Part shown: in pieces, positions 50,180-58,955 of the stretch
Numbering within the stretch: position 1 is the stretch's first letter
How the letters are laid out: each line of letters opens with the position of its first letter
NCBI GenBank assembly: GCA_033764775.1
Contig: JANRIQ010000027.1
Coordinates: forward strand, 186,001 to 250,000
Length of the DNA: 64,000 bases
Source: JAWXCE01 sp033764775
Lineage (GTDB): Bacteria; Pseudomonadota; Alphaproteobacteria; Rhizobiales; Rhodomicrobiaceae
Direction of reading: 5' to 3'
Position numbers and translations under genes: made by a program
The notes under the pieces: generated by a model
Databases searched by the model: none
Told to the model about the DNA's origin: nothing
Seen by the model: the letters and a program-made list of their open reading frames with translations, nothing else

Positions 50180-50545
50180 GTGTTGCGCATTCTTTTCGTG
50201 GCGGCGGCTGTTCTTGGCGCCGCTTCAGGCGCCGCCCACGCTCAAAGTCTTGACTCCTCCGCCGTGATGGCGGCGTGCCGCAGCGACTATCTCACCCATT
50301 GCTTGGGCGTGGTACCCGGCGGCGGGCGCATCATCCAGTGTCTTGCGGAAAACGCCGCCGCGCTGGCCCCCGAATGCCGCCGTCTCGTTGTTTTAGGCGA
50401 GGCTTGCGTCGCGGACATCAAGCGCTTTTGCCCGGACGTTCCCGCGCAGGGAGGCGAGTTGGCCTCGTGCATTGAGAAATCGTCAGGCCAAATCAGCGTG
50501 CAATGCGCGCAAGCGCTGAAAACAGTCCGCCCGGCGCCGCGCTAG
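50180..50545 (+). CDS. Small exported cysteine-rich repeat protein
   Basis: A 121-residue protein with a signal peptide (LFVAAAVLGAASGAAHA). The mature part has two copies of the cysteine-rich repeat known from golgi apparatus protein 1/GLG1 (Cys_rich_FGFR): CRSDYLTHCLGVVPGGGRIIQCLAE and CVADIKRFCPDVPAQGGELASCIEK. Each copy is followed by a further cysteine. Even cysteine numbers suggest disulfides in the periplasm. GTG at 50180 is chosen because GGAGA stands 6 bp upstream; ATG at 50168 is an in-frame alternative. It follows the repeat protein by 79 bp on the same strand and may share its regulation. Its function is unknown. Confidence 0.8.
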   Translation: MLRILFVAAAVLGAASGAAHAQSLDSSAVMAACRSDYLTHCLGVVPGGGRIIQCLAENAAALAPECRRLVVLGEACVADIKRFCPDVPAQGGELASCIEKSSGQISVQCAQALKTVRPAPR

Positions 50546-50551
50546 CCGCCG

Positions 50552-51334
50552 TCACCCGAGCGCGAGTTCGCACCAGACGGGCGCGTGATCCGACGGCTTC
50601 TCGCGCCCGCGCGGGCGTTTATCCACCTCGCACGCGGAGAGCCGCGCCGCCGCCTCGGGCGACAGCAGCAGGTGATCGATGCGCAGGCCCTTGTTCTTCT
50701 GCCACGCGCCCGCCTGATAGTCCCAGAACGTGTAGCTCTGCGGAGCGGCGTTCACAGCGCGAAAGGCGTCCGTGAAACCGAGGTTCAGGATCTCCCGGAA
50801 CGCCGCCCGCGTCTCGCGCCGGAATAGCGCGTCCTCCGTCCACGATGCGGGGTTGTAGACATCCTCCGGCTGCGGGATGACGTTGTAATCCCCGGCCAGC
50901 ACGAGCATCTCTTCGTGGCGCAGCAACTCCGCCGCGTGCGCCTTCAGCCGCGCCATCCACGCCAGTTTGTAAGGATATTTGTCCGTGTCTGGCGGATTGC
51001 CGTTCGGCAGATAGATCGAGGCGACCCGCACCGCCTGCCCGCCTGCTGAAATGACGCCTTCGATATAGCGCGCTTGATCGTCGCCGCCGCCGGGGAGCGC
51101 GGTGATGACGTCGTCAATCGTGTGCTTAGAAAGCAGCGCGACGCCGTTATAGCTCTTCTGGCCATGCACGGCGACGTTATAGCCTAGGTCTTCGAAGGCC
51201 TGCGCCGGAAACGACGCGGTCTCGCATTTGATTTCCTGCAGACAAAGGACATCTGGCTGCGCCTCACGCACCCAGTCGGTCACGCCGTCGATGCGAGTCT
51301 TGACCGAATTCACATTCCACGTGGCGATGCGCAA
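50552..51334 (-). CDS. xthA: Exodeoxyribonuclease III
   Basis: A 260-residue AP endonuclease/3'-5' exonuclease for base-excision repair. It starts MRIATWNVNSVKTRIDGVTDWV with the metal-binding Asn, followed by LQEIKCE (catalytic Glu), the VLAGDYNVIPQPEDVYN motif (Asp/Asn), and the C-terminal LRIDHLLLSPE and SDHAPVWCEL with the catalytic Asp-His pair. It lies 9 bp after erpA on the same strand. The two are convergent to the cysteine-rich protein gene, with only 6 bp between stops. Confidence 0.96.
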   Translation of the reverse strand: MRIATWNVNSVKTRIDGVTDWVREAQPDVLCLQEIKCETASFPAQAFEDLGYNVAVHGQKSYNGVALLSKHTIDDVITALPGGGDDQARYIEGVISAGGQAVRVASIYLPNGNPPDTDKYPYKLAWMARLKAHAAELLRHEEMLVLAGDYNVIPQPEDVYNPASWTEDALFRRETRAAFREILNLGFTDAFRAVNAAPQSYTFWDYQAGAWQKNKGLRIDHLLLSPEAAARLSACEVDKRPRGREKPSDHAPVWCELALG

Positions 51335-51343
51335 ATGAGCGGC

Positions 51344-51670
51344 CTAGAGCGAGAATGAAACGCCGCAACCGCAGGAGGAGGTCGCGTTCGGGTTGCGCAC
51401 CTGGAACGACGCGCCGATGAGATCGTCCACGAAATCGATTTCCGAGCCTTCGAGCAGGGGCAGCGACACGCTGTCGATGAGCACGGTCGCCCCGCCCTTC
51501 TCCAGCACCAAATCGTCGCTTTCGCGCGCCCGGACAATGTCGAATTCGTACTGAAAGCCTGAGCAGCCGCCGCCCTTGACGCGCACGCGCATCACGCCTC
51601 CCGGCTCGCCGGACACGATTTCGGCGATGCGCGCGGCGGCGCGATCCGTCAAGCTGACTGTGTGTTGCAT
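51344..51670 (-). CDS. erpA: Iron-sulfur cluster insertion protein ErpA/IscA family
   Basis: A 108-residue A-type carrier. The three cluster-binding cysteines are in GGGCSGFQYEFD and SSCGCGVSF, with the family pattern VLIDSVSLPLLEGSEIDFVDDLIGASFQVRNPNA between them. It delivers Fe-S clusters to apoproteins. The ATG at 51670 gives the standard start MQHTVSLTDRAAARI. In alphaproteobacteria erpA is regularly next to xthA and dgt, which supports ErpA over other IscA-like members. A 119-bp divergent gap separates it from dgt. Confidence 0.93.
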   Translation of the reverse strand: MQHTVSLTDRAAARIAEIVSGEPGGVMRVRVKGGGCSGFQYEFDIVRARESDDLVLEKGGATVLIDSVSLPLLEGSEIDFVDDLIGASFQVRNPNATSSCGCGVSFSL

Positions 51671-51789
51671 GTGCTTGCGCCTATCTTCCGTCGCGAAAAT
51701 CATGATATACGCCGTCCATACGCCGTTCGCCAGTGGCGTCGCAGCAACGGAACTGAGCTTATCCGTCAGCCCGCGCCAAGAGGCTTGAT

Positions 51790-53004
51790 ATGAGCCACGT
51801 CATCGCCGCGCCGACGCTCGCATCGCCCTTCGCCGCGCAGGCCGGGGCCTCCCGCGGGCGGCTGCACCCGGAGCCGCCGTGCCCCTTGCGCACGCCGTTC
51901 CAGCGCGACCGCGACCGCATCGTGCACTCCGCCGCGTTCCGCCGCCTCACCTACAAGACGCAGGTCTTCATCTATCACGAGGGCGATCATTTCCGCACGA
52001 GGCTGACCCACAGTCTGGAGGTCGCGCAGATCGCCCGCACAATGGCGCGCGCGCTGGGCCTGAACGAGGACTTGGCGGAAGCCATTTCGCTTGCCCACGA
52101 TTTGGGACACACGCCCTTTGGCCATGCGGGCGAGGAGGCGCTGAATGCGGCGATGGTTGAGTTCGGCGGCTTCGACCACAATGCGCAAAGCTTGCGCATT
52201 GTCACCAAGCTGGAGCACCGCTACGCGGCGTTCGGGGGGCTGAACCTGTCGTGGGAGACGCTGGAGGGGCTTGTGAAGCACAACGGCCCGCTGACCGACG
52301 AGGCGGGCGCCCCGCTTGGCCGCTACGCGCAGACGGGCTTGCCGCAGGCCATCCGAGCGTACGCCGTGCGCCAGGATTTGGAGCTGCATACATTCGCCTC
52401 CGCCGAGGCCCAGATCGCCGCCATCGCCGACGACATCGCCTACAACAACCACGACATCGACGACGGCTTGCGCGCCGGGCTCATCACACTGTCGGATCTG
52501 CGCGGCGTGCCGGTGACGGAGCGCCTCATCGCTGAAGTGGAGGAGCGTTATCCTGACCTCGCGCAGGACAAGCTTATTTATGAGGTGAACCGGCGCCTCA
52601 TCACCGCGATGGTCGTGGACGTGCTGGCGGAGACGAAGGCTCGTCTGGCGCGGTTGCCCGCCCACGCGCCCCCCGCGCCGCGCCTTGCGGGCACGATCAC
52701 CGCGACGTTTTCCCCAGCCATGCTTGGCGACTTGAAGTCGCTGCGCGGTTTCCTGTTCGAGCGGCTCTACATGCACCCGAGGATCAAGGGCATCATGTCG
52801 GACGCGCAAGGCGTCGTCGCAGACATCTTCCTCCACTATCTGCGGCGGCCGCAGGATTTGCCGGACGAGTGGCGTCGCTCGCTCGACGCCTCGAACCAAA
52901 CCCATATCGCCCGCCATGTCTGCGATTTCGTGGCAGGCATGACCGACCGCTTCGCCATCGAAACTCACAAGCGCTTGTTTGACGCGACCCCCAAACTAAG
53001 GTAG
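51790..53004 (+). CDS. dgt: dGTPase-like deoxynucleotide triphosphohydrolase
   Basis: A 404-residue HD-domain triphosphohydrolase that removes triphosphate from dNTPs. The metal site is HSLEVAQIART then AHDLGHTPFGHAGEEAL (H...HD), with DIAYNNHDIDDGLRAGLIT supplying the later Asp. RDRIVHSAAFRRLTYKTQVF near residue 40 is a family signature. It precedes argS by 35 bp and probably shares its transcript. The shorter length compared with E. coli Dgt (505) is usual for the type 2 subfamily in alphaproteobacteria. Confidence 0.95.
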   Translation: MSHVIAAPTLASPFAAQAGASRGRLHPEPPCPLRTPFQRDRDRIVHSAAFRRLTYKTQVFIYHEGDHFRTRLTHSLEVAQIARTMARALGLNEDLAEAISLAHDLGHTPFGHAGEEALNAAMVEFGGFDHNAQSLRIVTKLEHRYAAFGGLNLSWETLEGLVKHNGPLTDEAGAPLGRYAQTGLPQAIRAYAVRQDLELHTFASAEAQIAAIADDIAYNNHDIDDGLRAGLITLSDLRGVPVTERLIAEVEERYPDLAQDKLIYEVNRRLITAMVVDVLAETKARLARLPAHAPPAPRLAGTITATFSPAMLGDLKSLRGFLFERLYMHPRIKGIMSDAQGVVADIFLHYLRRPQDLPDEWRRSLDASNQTHIARHVCDFVAGMTDRFAIETHKRLFDATPKLR

Positions 53005-53039
53005 CGCCAAGGTCAAGTCAATCGAAAAAAGAACTAAGC

Positions 53040-54782
53040 GTGAACATTTTCTACGATTTCGAGCGGCGGCTGCATGGCGCAGTCGAGGCGCTGCAGCGCA
53101 AGGGCTTGCTGGCGGCGGACGCAAACGGGGCGTTCACCGTCGAGCCGCCGCGCGACGCGAGCCACGGCGACGTCTCGACCAACGCCGCGATGGCTCTCGC
53201 AAAGCAGGCGGGCATGAAGCCGATCGACCTGGCGCGCGCGCTCGCCGCCGAGTTCGAGGGCGCCGACGGCGTCGAGAAGGTGGAGATCGCCGGGCCGGGC
53301 TTCATCAACTTCACGCTCGCCCCAAGCTATTGGCCGCAGGTGCTGCGCGCGGCGCTGGCGCCCGAGTACGGCCGCGTCGCCCCGCACGGCGCCAAGGTGA
53401 ACGTCGAATACGTCTCCGCCAACCCGACCGGGCCGATGCATGTGGGCCATTGCCGGGGCGCGGTGTTCGGCGACGCGCTGTGCAACCTCCTCGCCTTCGC
53501 GGGCCATGATGTAACCCGCGAGTATTACATCAACGACGCGGGCGCGCAGGTGGACGTGCTGGCGCGCTCGGCGATGCTGCGTTACCGCGAGGCGCTTGGC
53601 GAGGACATCGGCGAAATCCCCGCCGGCCTTTACCCCGGCGACTACCTGAAACCGGTCGGCGCCGCGCTTGCCAAGAAGTATGGCCGCGACCTCCTCAAAA
53701 TGCCGGAGCAGCAGTGGTTGCCGCTTGTGCGCGACGTCGCCATCAAGGCGATGCTGAAGACGATTAAGGCCGACCTGAAAGCGCTCAACATCGAGCACGA
53801 CGTGTTCTTCTCCGAACGCAAGCTCACATCGGGCGCGAAAGACAAGGTCGGCGAAACCCTGCTGCAACTCGAAAAGGACGGCCTCGTCTACGAGGGCCGC
53901 CTTGAGCCGCCGAAGGGCAAGACGCCGGAGGACTGGGAGGATCGCGAACAGCTTCTCTTCCGCGCAACCGACTTCGGCGACGACGTGGACCGCCCGCTCG
54001 TCAAATCTGACGGCTCCTACACTTATTTCGCGGGCGACATGGCCTACCACCACGACAAGCTCCGCCGCGGCTTCCTCGACATGATCAACGTGTTCGGCGC
54101 CGACCACGGCGGCTATGTAAAGCGCATGCAGGCGGCGGTGAAGGCGCTCTCCGGCGGCCGCGCGACGCTCGACGTGAAAATCGTCCAACTTGTCAAGCTG
54201 ATGCGGGGCGGCGAGCCGGTGAAGATGTCGAAGCGCTCCGGCTCGTTCGTCACGCTGCGCGAGGTGGTGGACGAGGCGGGCGTCGGCCCTGTGCGCTTCA
54301 TGATGCTCTACCGCAAAAACGATGCGCCGCTGGAGTTCGACTTCGCCAAGGTGAAGGAGCAGTCGCGCGACAATCCGGTATTTTACGTGCAATACGCGCA
54401 CGCCCGTTGCCGGTCGGTTCTGCGCGCGGCGGCGGAGGCCGGCGTGAATACCGGCGCGGAGGCGCTGGCGGGCGCGGCGCTCGACAAGCTCACCGACGAG
54501 GCCGAGATCGCGCTCATCAAGCGCATGGCGCAGTTCCCGCGCCTCATAGAACAGGCGGCCGCTGCGCACGAGCCTCACCGCGTCGCATTTTACCTCTACG
54601 ACCTCGCCAGCGACTTTCACGCCCTGTGGAACCGGGGGAAGGAGTTGCCTCAGTTGCGCTTCATATTGGACGGCGATAAGGCGACGACTCTGGCGCGTCT
54701 GGCGCTGGTGGCGGCGACGGCGGCCGTGGTGAGCGCGGGGCTTTCCATCCTTGGCGTAGAGCCTGCGGAGGAGATGCGTTAG
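53040..54782 (+). CDS. argS: Arginyl-tRNA synthetase
   Basis: A 580-residue class I synthetase. The HIGH motif appears as HVGH in NPTGPMHVGHCRGAVFGD, and the KMSKS motif as KMSKRSGSFVTL. The N-terminal additional domain (about 1-110) recognises the tRNA D loop, and the C-terminal DALR anticodon domain starts near YVQYAHARCRSVLR. The start is GTG at 53040, giving the conserved MNIFYDFERRL. It is followed by a 274-bp gap (54783-55056) in which I see no gene or clear element. Confidence 0.97.
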   Translation: MNIFYDFERRLHGAVEALQRKGLLAADANGAFTVEPPRDASHGDVSTNAAMALAKQAGMKPIDLARALAAEFEGADGVEKVEIAGPGFINFTLAPSYWPQVLRAALAPEYGRVAPHGAKVNVEYVSANPTGPMHVGHCRGAVFGDALCNLLAFAGHDVTREYYINDAGAQVDVLARSAMLRYREALGEDIGEIPAGLYPGDYLKPVGAALAKKYGRDLLKMPEQQWLPLVRDVAIKAMLKTIKADLKALNIEHDVFFSERKLTSGAKDKVGETLLQLEKDGLVYEGRLEPPKGKTPEDWEDREQLLFRATDFGDDVDRPLVKSDGSYTYFAGDMAYHHDKLRRGFLDMINVFGADHGGYVKRMQAAVKALSGGRATLDVKIVQLVKLMRGGEPVKMSKRSGSFVTLREVVDEAGVGPVRFMMLYRKNDAPLEFDFAKVKEQSRDNPVFYVQYAHARCRSVLRAAAEAGVNTGAEALAGAALDKLTDEAEIALIKRMAQFPRLIEQAAAAHEPHRVAFYLYDLASDFHALWNRGKELPQLRFILDGDKATTLARLALVAATAAVVSAGLSILGVEPAEEMR

Positions 54783-55056
54783 GCTTAAATGTGTTGATGC
54801 GCCTCACTTTCGCTTATATGTCCGCACGGCTGCGGGGCGTTTCGCCGCGACGCCGGGCGGGCCGTGAAAGTCAGCAAAGATCGGCCACATTTTACTGTTC
54901 ATTGTTGATAGTGGCGGAAAAACCGCACCTACGAATGCGTCCGGCATTGGGGCTTTGAGACCGAATCATGGATTTTCAATCTGGCGGTGCGCGGACGACT
55001 GCAGCGTACAGGTAAACAAACGGGCGAAAGCGCGTTTGGCGAGAAGGAGATCGAAC

Positions 55057-57048
55057 ATGCCCATGTCTGACGATCCGGCGAACCCGCGCGGCGGTCATCC
55101 CAATTCGCGGCATGGTCATCCAGGCGACCGGAAGCCCCGCCCCGAGCGTCCGGACTACCGCGTGCCTCAGCAGCCGCGCGAGACCGCTCCACGCGGCTAT
55201 GATCCTCGCGAGGCCGATCCGCGCCGCCCTGCTGCGGAGCCGCAACGGCCTGTGTTCTCCCCGCGCGACTACCCGCAGCCCGCTCCCCGCGCTGACGACC
55301 GCCGCGCGCCCGAGCAGCGCTCTCCGGAGCCGCGCGGCTATGATCCGCGCCTCGATCCTCGTGGGGGAGAGCCGCGCCGGGACGCGCGTTTGGACGACCG
55401 CCGCCCGGTGGAGCCGCGAGGCTATGATCCGCGCCTTGACGCCCGTCAGGCCGAGCAGCAGCCGGACCCGCGCCACGACGCTTGGGCGCCGCGCGATCTG
55501 CGCCAGTCCGAGCCCGCGCCTGCTTCGCGTCAACCGGCGCCTGCGGCTTACATCGACGACCAGTTTCACTCTCCCGCGCCCGCCCGCCATCAGGCACAAG
55601 ACGCTCATCTTTATGCACAGGATCACCTTTACGGGCGCGACCCGGCGGCGGACACGGGCCGCCTGTACGGCGACGACCCGCGCGCAGACGCGTCCCCTGC
55701 TTATGGAGCGCACGATTACGAAGCGTTGGGTTACGAGCCGCGCCGCGAAGCCCGCGCCGAGTTCGAGCCGACCCCGCGCCGCGACGCGCGCCCGGAGACT
55801 TATCCCGCGCCCAGCAACGTGGCGCCGCTTTTCCTGCCCACCGGCATGGCCGAGGCGGAGCCGGACGCTGCGCGCCGCGATCATGAGGACTATTTCAGCG
55901 CCGACCCGCGCATGGCGACCCAGCGGCAACCGGAGCCTCAGCGCGGCTTCGACGCGCCGCAACGGCCAGACTCGTTCGCACTGTCATCGGCGAATTTGAG
56001 CGATTTTCCCGAGGATGACTTCGACGCCCTCGATCCATCTCCCGCGCGCGCGCCAGTCGCCATCAGCCCCGCGCCGCGCCATGCGGATGAAGACGCGCTC
56101 GACGCCGATTTCTTCGATGATGAGGACTACGATCCCGCCGCGGAGGCGAAGGCCAAGAAGAAGGGCCGTTTCGGTCTGATCGCTGCGGCGTTCGGCGGCG
56201 CTCTCGTCATCGCCGGGGCTGGCGCCTACTACTTTACGCTGCAGGACGCTGGCGGGGAGCCGCCGACATTGCGGGCCGCTAGCGGCGACGTCAAGGAGGC
56301 GCCGGGCGATCCCGGCGGGCGTGAATTCCCGAACCAATCCAAAAAGATTTACGACCGCATCGAAACGGCCGGCGGGGACGCCCCGGCGGACGCGGGCGGC
56401 GCCACAGGTTCGACAGGCGGCGGCGGGTCGTTCGATGAACGCATGGAGGCGTTGCGGCAGGCCCGCCGTCCTGAGGACGCCGGCGGCGCGCGCGGGGGCA
56501 ACCCCGATGAGCCGAGGCTTGTGGCCACGGAAATCTACGGCCCTGACGGCGCGCGCATCAATCCGTCGCGCCCGGCGGCCCCGCCCGCCGACTCGAGCAT
56601 TGTCGTGACGACCGGCGATGTGGGCCTTGGCGCGGCGCCCCGCCCGGTTCGGCCCTTCGAGACCGAGCCCGTTCGCCCAGCGCCTGCGCCCCGCCCTGTC
56701 GCCGCGGCGCCAGCTCCTGCTCCCGCCGCGCCGCCTGCGGTTCGCCCTGCCGCGCCCGTGACGGCGACCGCCGTAGCCGCGCCAGCCGGCGCATTCTTCC
56801 TGCAAATCTCGGCTAGCCCGGATCAGGCCAAAGCGCAGGCCGAGCTCAGCACCATGCAAAACAAATACGGTCCGGTTCTTGGCGGCTACTCGCTCACCAT
56901 CAAATCCGCCGATTTGGGCGAAAAGGGCGTGTGGTACCGCATCCGCGCCGTCGGGTTCGAGAGCAAAGAAGCCGCCGCCGGCATGTGCGAGAAGCTGAAG
57001 GCCGCCGGCATGCGCGAGTGCCTGGTGCGGGCCGAGGCGCAAGGCTGA
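55057..57048 (+). CDS. SPOR-domain cell-division protein, FtsN-like
   Basis: A 663-residue membrane protein. Residues 1 to about 365 are a cytoplasmic low-complexity region rich in Pro, Arg and Asp, with repeated PRGYDPR units at several points. One transmembrane helix follows (FGLIAAAFGGALVIAGAGAYYF), then a Pro/Ala-rich periplasmic linker. The C-terminal SPOR domain (about 590-660, AFFLQISASPDQAKAQAEL through ECLVRAEA) binds denuded septal peptidoglycan. The ATG at 55057 has an AAGGAGA ribosome-binding site. It lies between argS and nagZ, the standard alphaproteobacterial position. The disordered N-terminal region is unusually long. Confidence 0.9.
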   Translation: MPMSDDPANPRGGHPNSRHGHPGDRKPRPERPDYRVPQQPRETAPRGYDPREADPRRPAAEPQRPVFSPRDYPQPAPRADDRRAPEQRSPEPRGYDPRLDPRGGEPRRDARLDDRRPVEPRGYDPRLDARQAEQQPDPRHDAWAPRDLRQSEPAPASRQPAPAAYIDDQFHSPAPARHQAQDAHLYAQDHLYGRDPAADTGRLYGDDPRADASPAYGAHDYEALGYEPRREARAEFEPTPRRDARPETYPAPSNVAPLFLPTGMAEAEPDAARRDHEDYFSADPRMATQRQPEPQRGFDAPQRPDSFALSSANLSDFPEDDFDALDPSPARAPVAISPAPRHADEDALDADFFDDEDYDPAAEAKAKKKGRFGLIAAAFGGALVIAGAGAYYFTLQDAGGEPPTLRAASGDVKEAPGDPGGREFPNQSKKIYDRIETAGGDAPADAGGATGSTGGGGSFDERMEALRQARRPEDAGGARGGNPDEPRLVATEIYGPDGARINPSRPAAPPADSSIVVTTGDVGLGAAPRPVRPFETEPVRPAPAPRPVAAAPAPAPAAPPAVRPAAPVTATAVAAPAGAFFLQISASPDQAKAQAELSTMQNKYGPVLGGYSLTIKSADLGEKGVWYRIRAVGFESKEAAAGMCEKLKAAGMRECLVRAEAQG

Positions 57049-57060
57049 TATCGTAGCGCG

Positions 57061-58065
57061 ATGACCTTCAGCGCGTTTATCTGCGGCCTTGCGGGGCCGC
57101 AGCTTTCGGATCGCGAGGCGCGGCTTCTGGCTGAAGCCAGGCCGTGCGGCGTCATCCTGTTTAAGCGCAACTGCGAGACGCCGGATCAGGTGCGCGCGCT
57201 CACCTCCGCCATCCGCGATGCCTTTGGCGATAGCCGCTACCCAATACTCATCGACCAGGAAGGCGGGCGCGTCCAACGGATGGGGCCGCCGCACTGGCCC
57301 GCCCGGCCGGCCGCCGCCCTGCTCGGCGCCGCCGGCGTCGCGGGGGTCGAGGCTGCTTACTGGAGCGCGCGCCTGATCGCGCAAGATTTGCTGGCCGCCG
57401 GCGTCAATGTCAATTGCGCGCCGGTGCTGGACATCCCGGCGCCCGGCGCCCACGGGGTGATCGGCGACCGCGCATACGGCGAGATGGCCCGTCATGTGGC
57501 GGCGTTCGGCAGAGCTGTGGCGCAAGGATATCTGGACGGTGGGGTGCTCCCTGTTATCAAGCACATCCCCGGGCATGGACGCGCCGGGGCCGACAGCCAT
57601 TTCGACCTGCCGGTGGTCGAGACCCCCTTTGATGAACTCACGGACACGGATTTCGAGCCGTTCCGCGCCCTGGCGCATATGCCCCTCGCCATGACGGCGC
57701 ATGTGCTTTTCTCCGCCATCGACGCGACGGCGCCCGCGAGCGCATCGCCCACATTGATCGCCGAAGTCATTCGCGGGCATATCGGCTTTGACGGCCTTCT
57801 GATGTGCGACGATGTGAGCATGCAGGCGCTCTCCGGCTCCATCGCCGAGCGAACCCGCGCCGTGCTCGCCGCCGGCTGTGACGCGGCGCTGCATTGCAAC
57901 GGCGATTTCGACGAGATGCTCGCTGTGGCAGACGCGGCGGGCGCGCTTTCGGGGGCCGCGCTGGATCGATATCTCGCCGCGCTCGCCCGCCTGCAACCGC
58001 CGTTCCCCCTCGACGTTAAGGCCGCCGAGGCGCGTGTCGCCGAGACTCTAGCCGGAATCGCATGA
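57061..58065 (+). CDS. nagZ: Beta-N-acetylhexosaminidase
   Basis: A 334-residue glycoside hydrolase family 3 enzyme. NagZ removes N-acetylglucosamine from anhydromuropeptides in peptidoglycan recycling. The loop with catalytic Asp/His is KHIPGHGRAGADSHFDLPVV. The nucleophile Asp lies in FDGLLMCDDVSMQAL. LIDQEGGRVQRMGPPHWPARP and NVNCAPVLDIPAPGAH are conserved. There is no signal peptide, so it is cytoplasmic. It sits 12 bp after the SPOR gene and 56 bp before scpA. Confidence 0.95.
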   Translation: MTFSAFICGLAGPQLSDREARLLAEARPCGVILFKRNCETPDQVRALTSAIRDAFGDSRYPILIDQEGGRVQRMGPPHWPARPAAALLGAAGVAGVEAAYWSARLIAQDLLAAGVNVNCAPVLDIPAPGAHGVIGDRAYGEMARHVAAFGRAVAQGYLDGGVLPVIKHIPGHGRAGADSHFDLPVVETPFDELTDTDFEPFRALAHMPLAMTAHVLFSAIDATAPASASPTLIAEVIRGHIGFDGLLMCDDVSMQALSGSIAERTRAVLAAGCDAALHCNGDFDEMLAVADAAGALSGAALDRYLAALARLQPPFPLDVKAAEARVAETLAGIA

Positions 58066-58121
58066 ATCAGCCATGATTCGGGCACGGCTTGGGCGCGGCT
58101 CGGCCTCGTCAAGGATTGGGC

Positions 58122-58955
58122 ATGGCGCTGACGCAGAAATCTATGGACGACGCATGGGACGATGCGCCCGCTCACGGTGAGGCTGAGAGGCTGGTCGTGG
58201 CGCTCGACGGGTTCGAGGGGCCGCTCGACCTGCTCCTCGGCCTCGCTAAGACACAGAAGCTCGACCTGTCGAAGCTCTCCATCCTCGATCTGGCGCAGCA
58301 GTATCTTGAGTTCATCGCGGCGGCGAAGCATCTGCGTCTCGAGATCGCCGCCGACTATCTCGTGATGGCCGCCTGGCTCGCTTACCTGAAATCGAAGCTG
58401 CTGCTCCCCGACGATCCGGAGGAGCCGGACAAAGGCCAGTCCGGCGAGGACATGGCGGCGCAGCTTGCGTTCCGCCTGCAGCGGCTCGAGGCGATGCGCG
58501 ACGTCATCGCACGCATCATGGGCCGCAAACAACTGGGCCAGGACTTTTTCGCGCGCGGAATGCCGGAGACGCCTCGGCTGGTGCGATCGGCGATTTACAG
58601 CGCCAACGTGTTCGACCTGCTGAAAGCCTACGCCGAACAGCGCAAGCGCACCGCCTCCGCCACCGTGAAATGGGGCGGGCGGGTCGTCTGGTCAATTAAG
58701 GAAGCGCGGGAGCGGCTCGCCTCGCTCCTCGGCGAGAGCCAGGACTGGGAGGCCATCGAGCAGTATCTGACCGAATATTTCGCCGAACCGGAGTTAAGCA
58801 AGACAGTCACGGCGAGCACCTTCGGCGCCTCCCTTGAGCTGGCGCGGGAAGGCTATCTCGAAATCCGGCAGGCGGCGGCTTTCGCGCCGCTCTATCTGCG
58901 TTGGCGCGACGACAAGCGCGAGGACGCCGCCGCCAAACAAGGAGACGCAGCATGA
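58122..58955 (+). CDS. scpA: Segregation and condensation protein A
   Basis: A 277-residue kleisin that links the two heads of SMC and recruits ScpB for chromosome condensation. The signature LDGFEGPLDLLLGLAKTQKLDLSKLSILDLAQQYLEFI is near the N-terminus. LAYLKSKLLLPD and a C-terminal winged-helix region follow. The ATG at 58122 with AAGGA is preferred over a TTG at 58089. It overlaps scpB by 4 bp (ATGA). Confidence 0.95.
   Translation: MALTQKSMDDAWDDAPAHGEAERLVVALDGFEGPLDLLLGLAKTQKLDLSKLSILDLAQQYLEFIAAAKHLRLEIAADYLVMAAWLAYLKSKLLLPDDPEEPDKGQSGEDMAAQLAFRLQRLEAMRDVIARIMGRKQLGQDFFARGMPETPRLVRSAIYSANVFDLLKAYAEQRKRTASATVKWGGRVVWSIKEARERLASLLGESQDWEAIEQYLTEYFAEPELSKTVTASTFGASLELAREGYLEIRQAAAFAPLYLRWRDDKREDAAAKQGDAA

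Noticed and set aside
53034..54620. Open frame of about 528 codons antisense to argS
   Set aside because: ArgS is complete on the plus strand, and the antisense composition is typical of GC-rich shadow frames.
55984..57996. Open frame of about 670 codons antisense to the SPOR and nagZ genes
   Set aside because: It spans two convincing genes and shows no motifs; it is a composition artefact.
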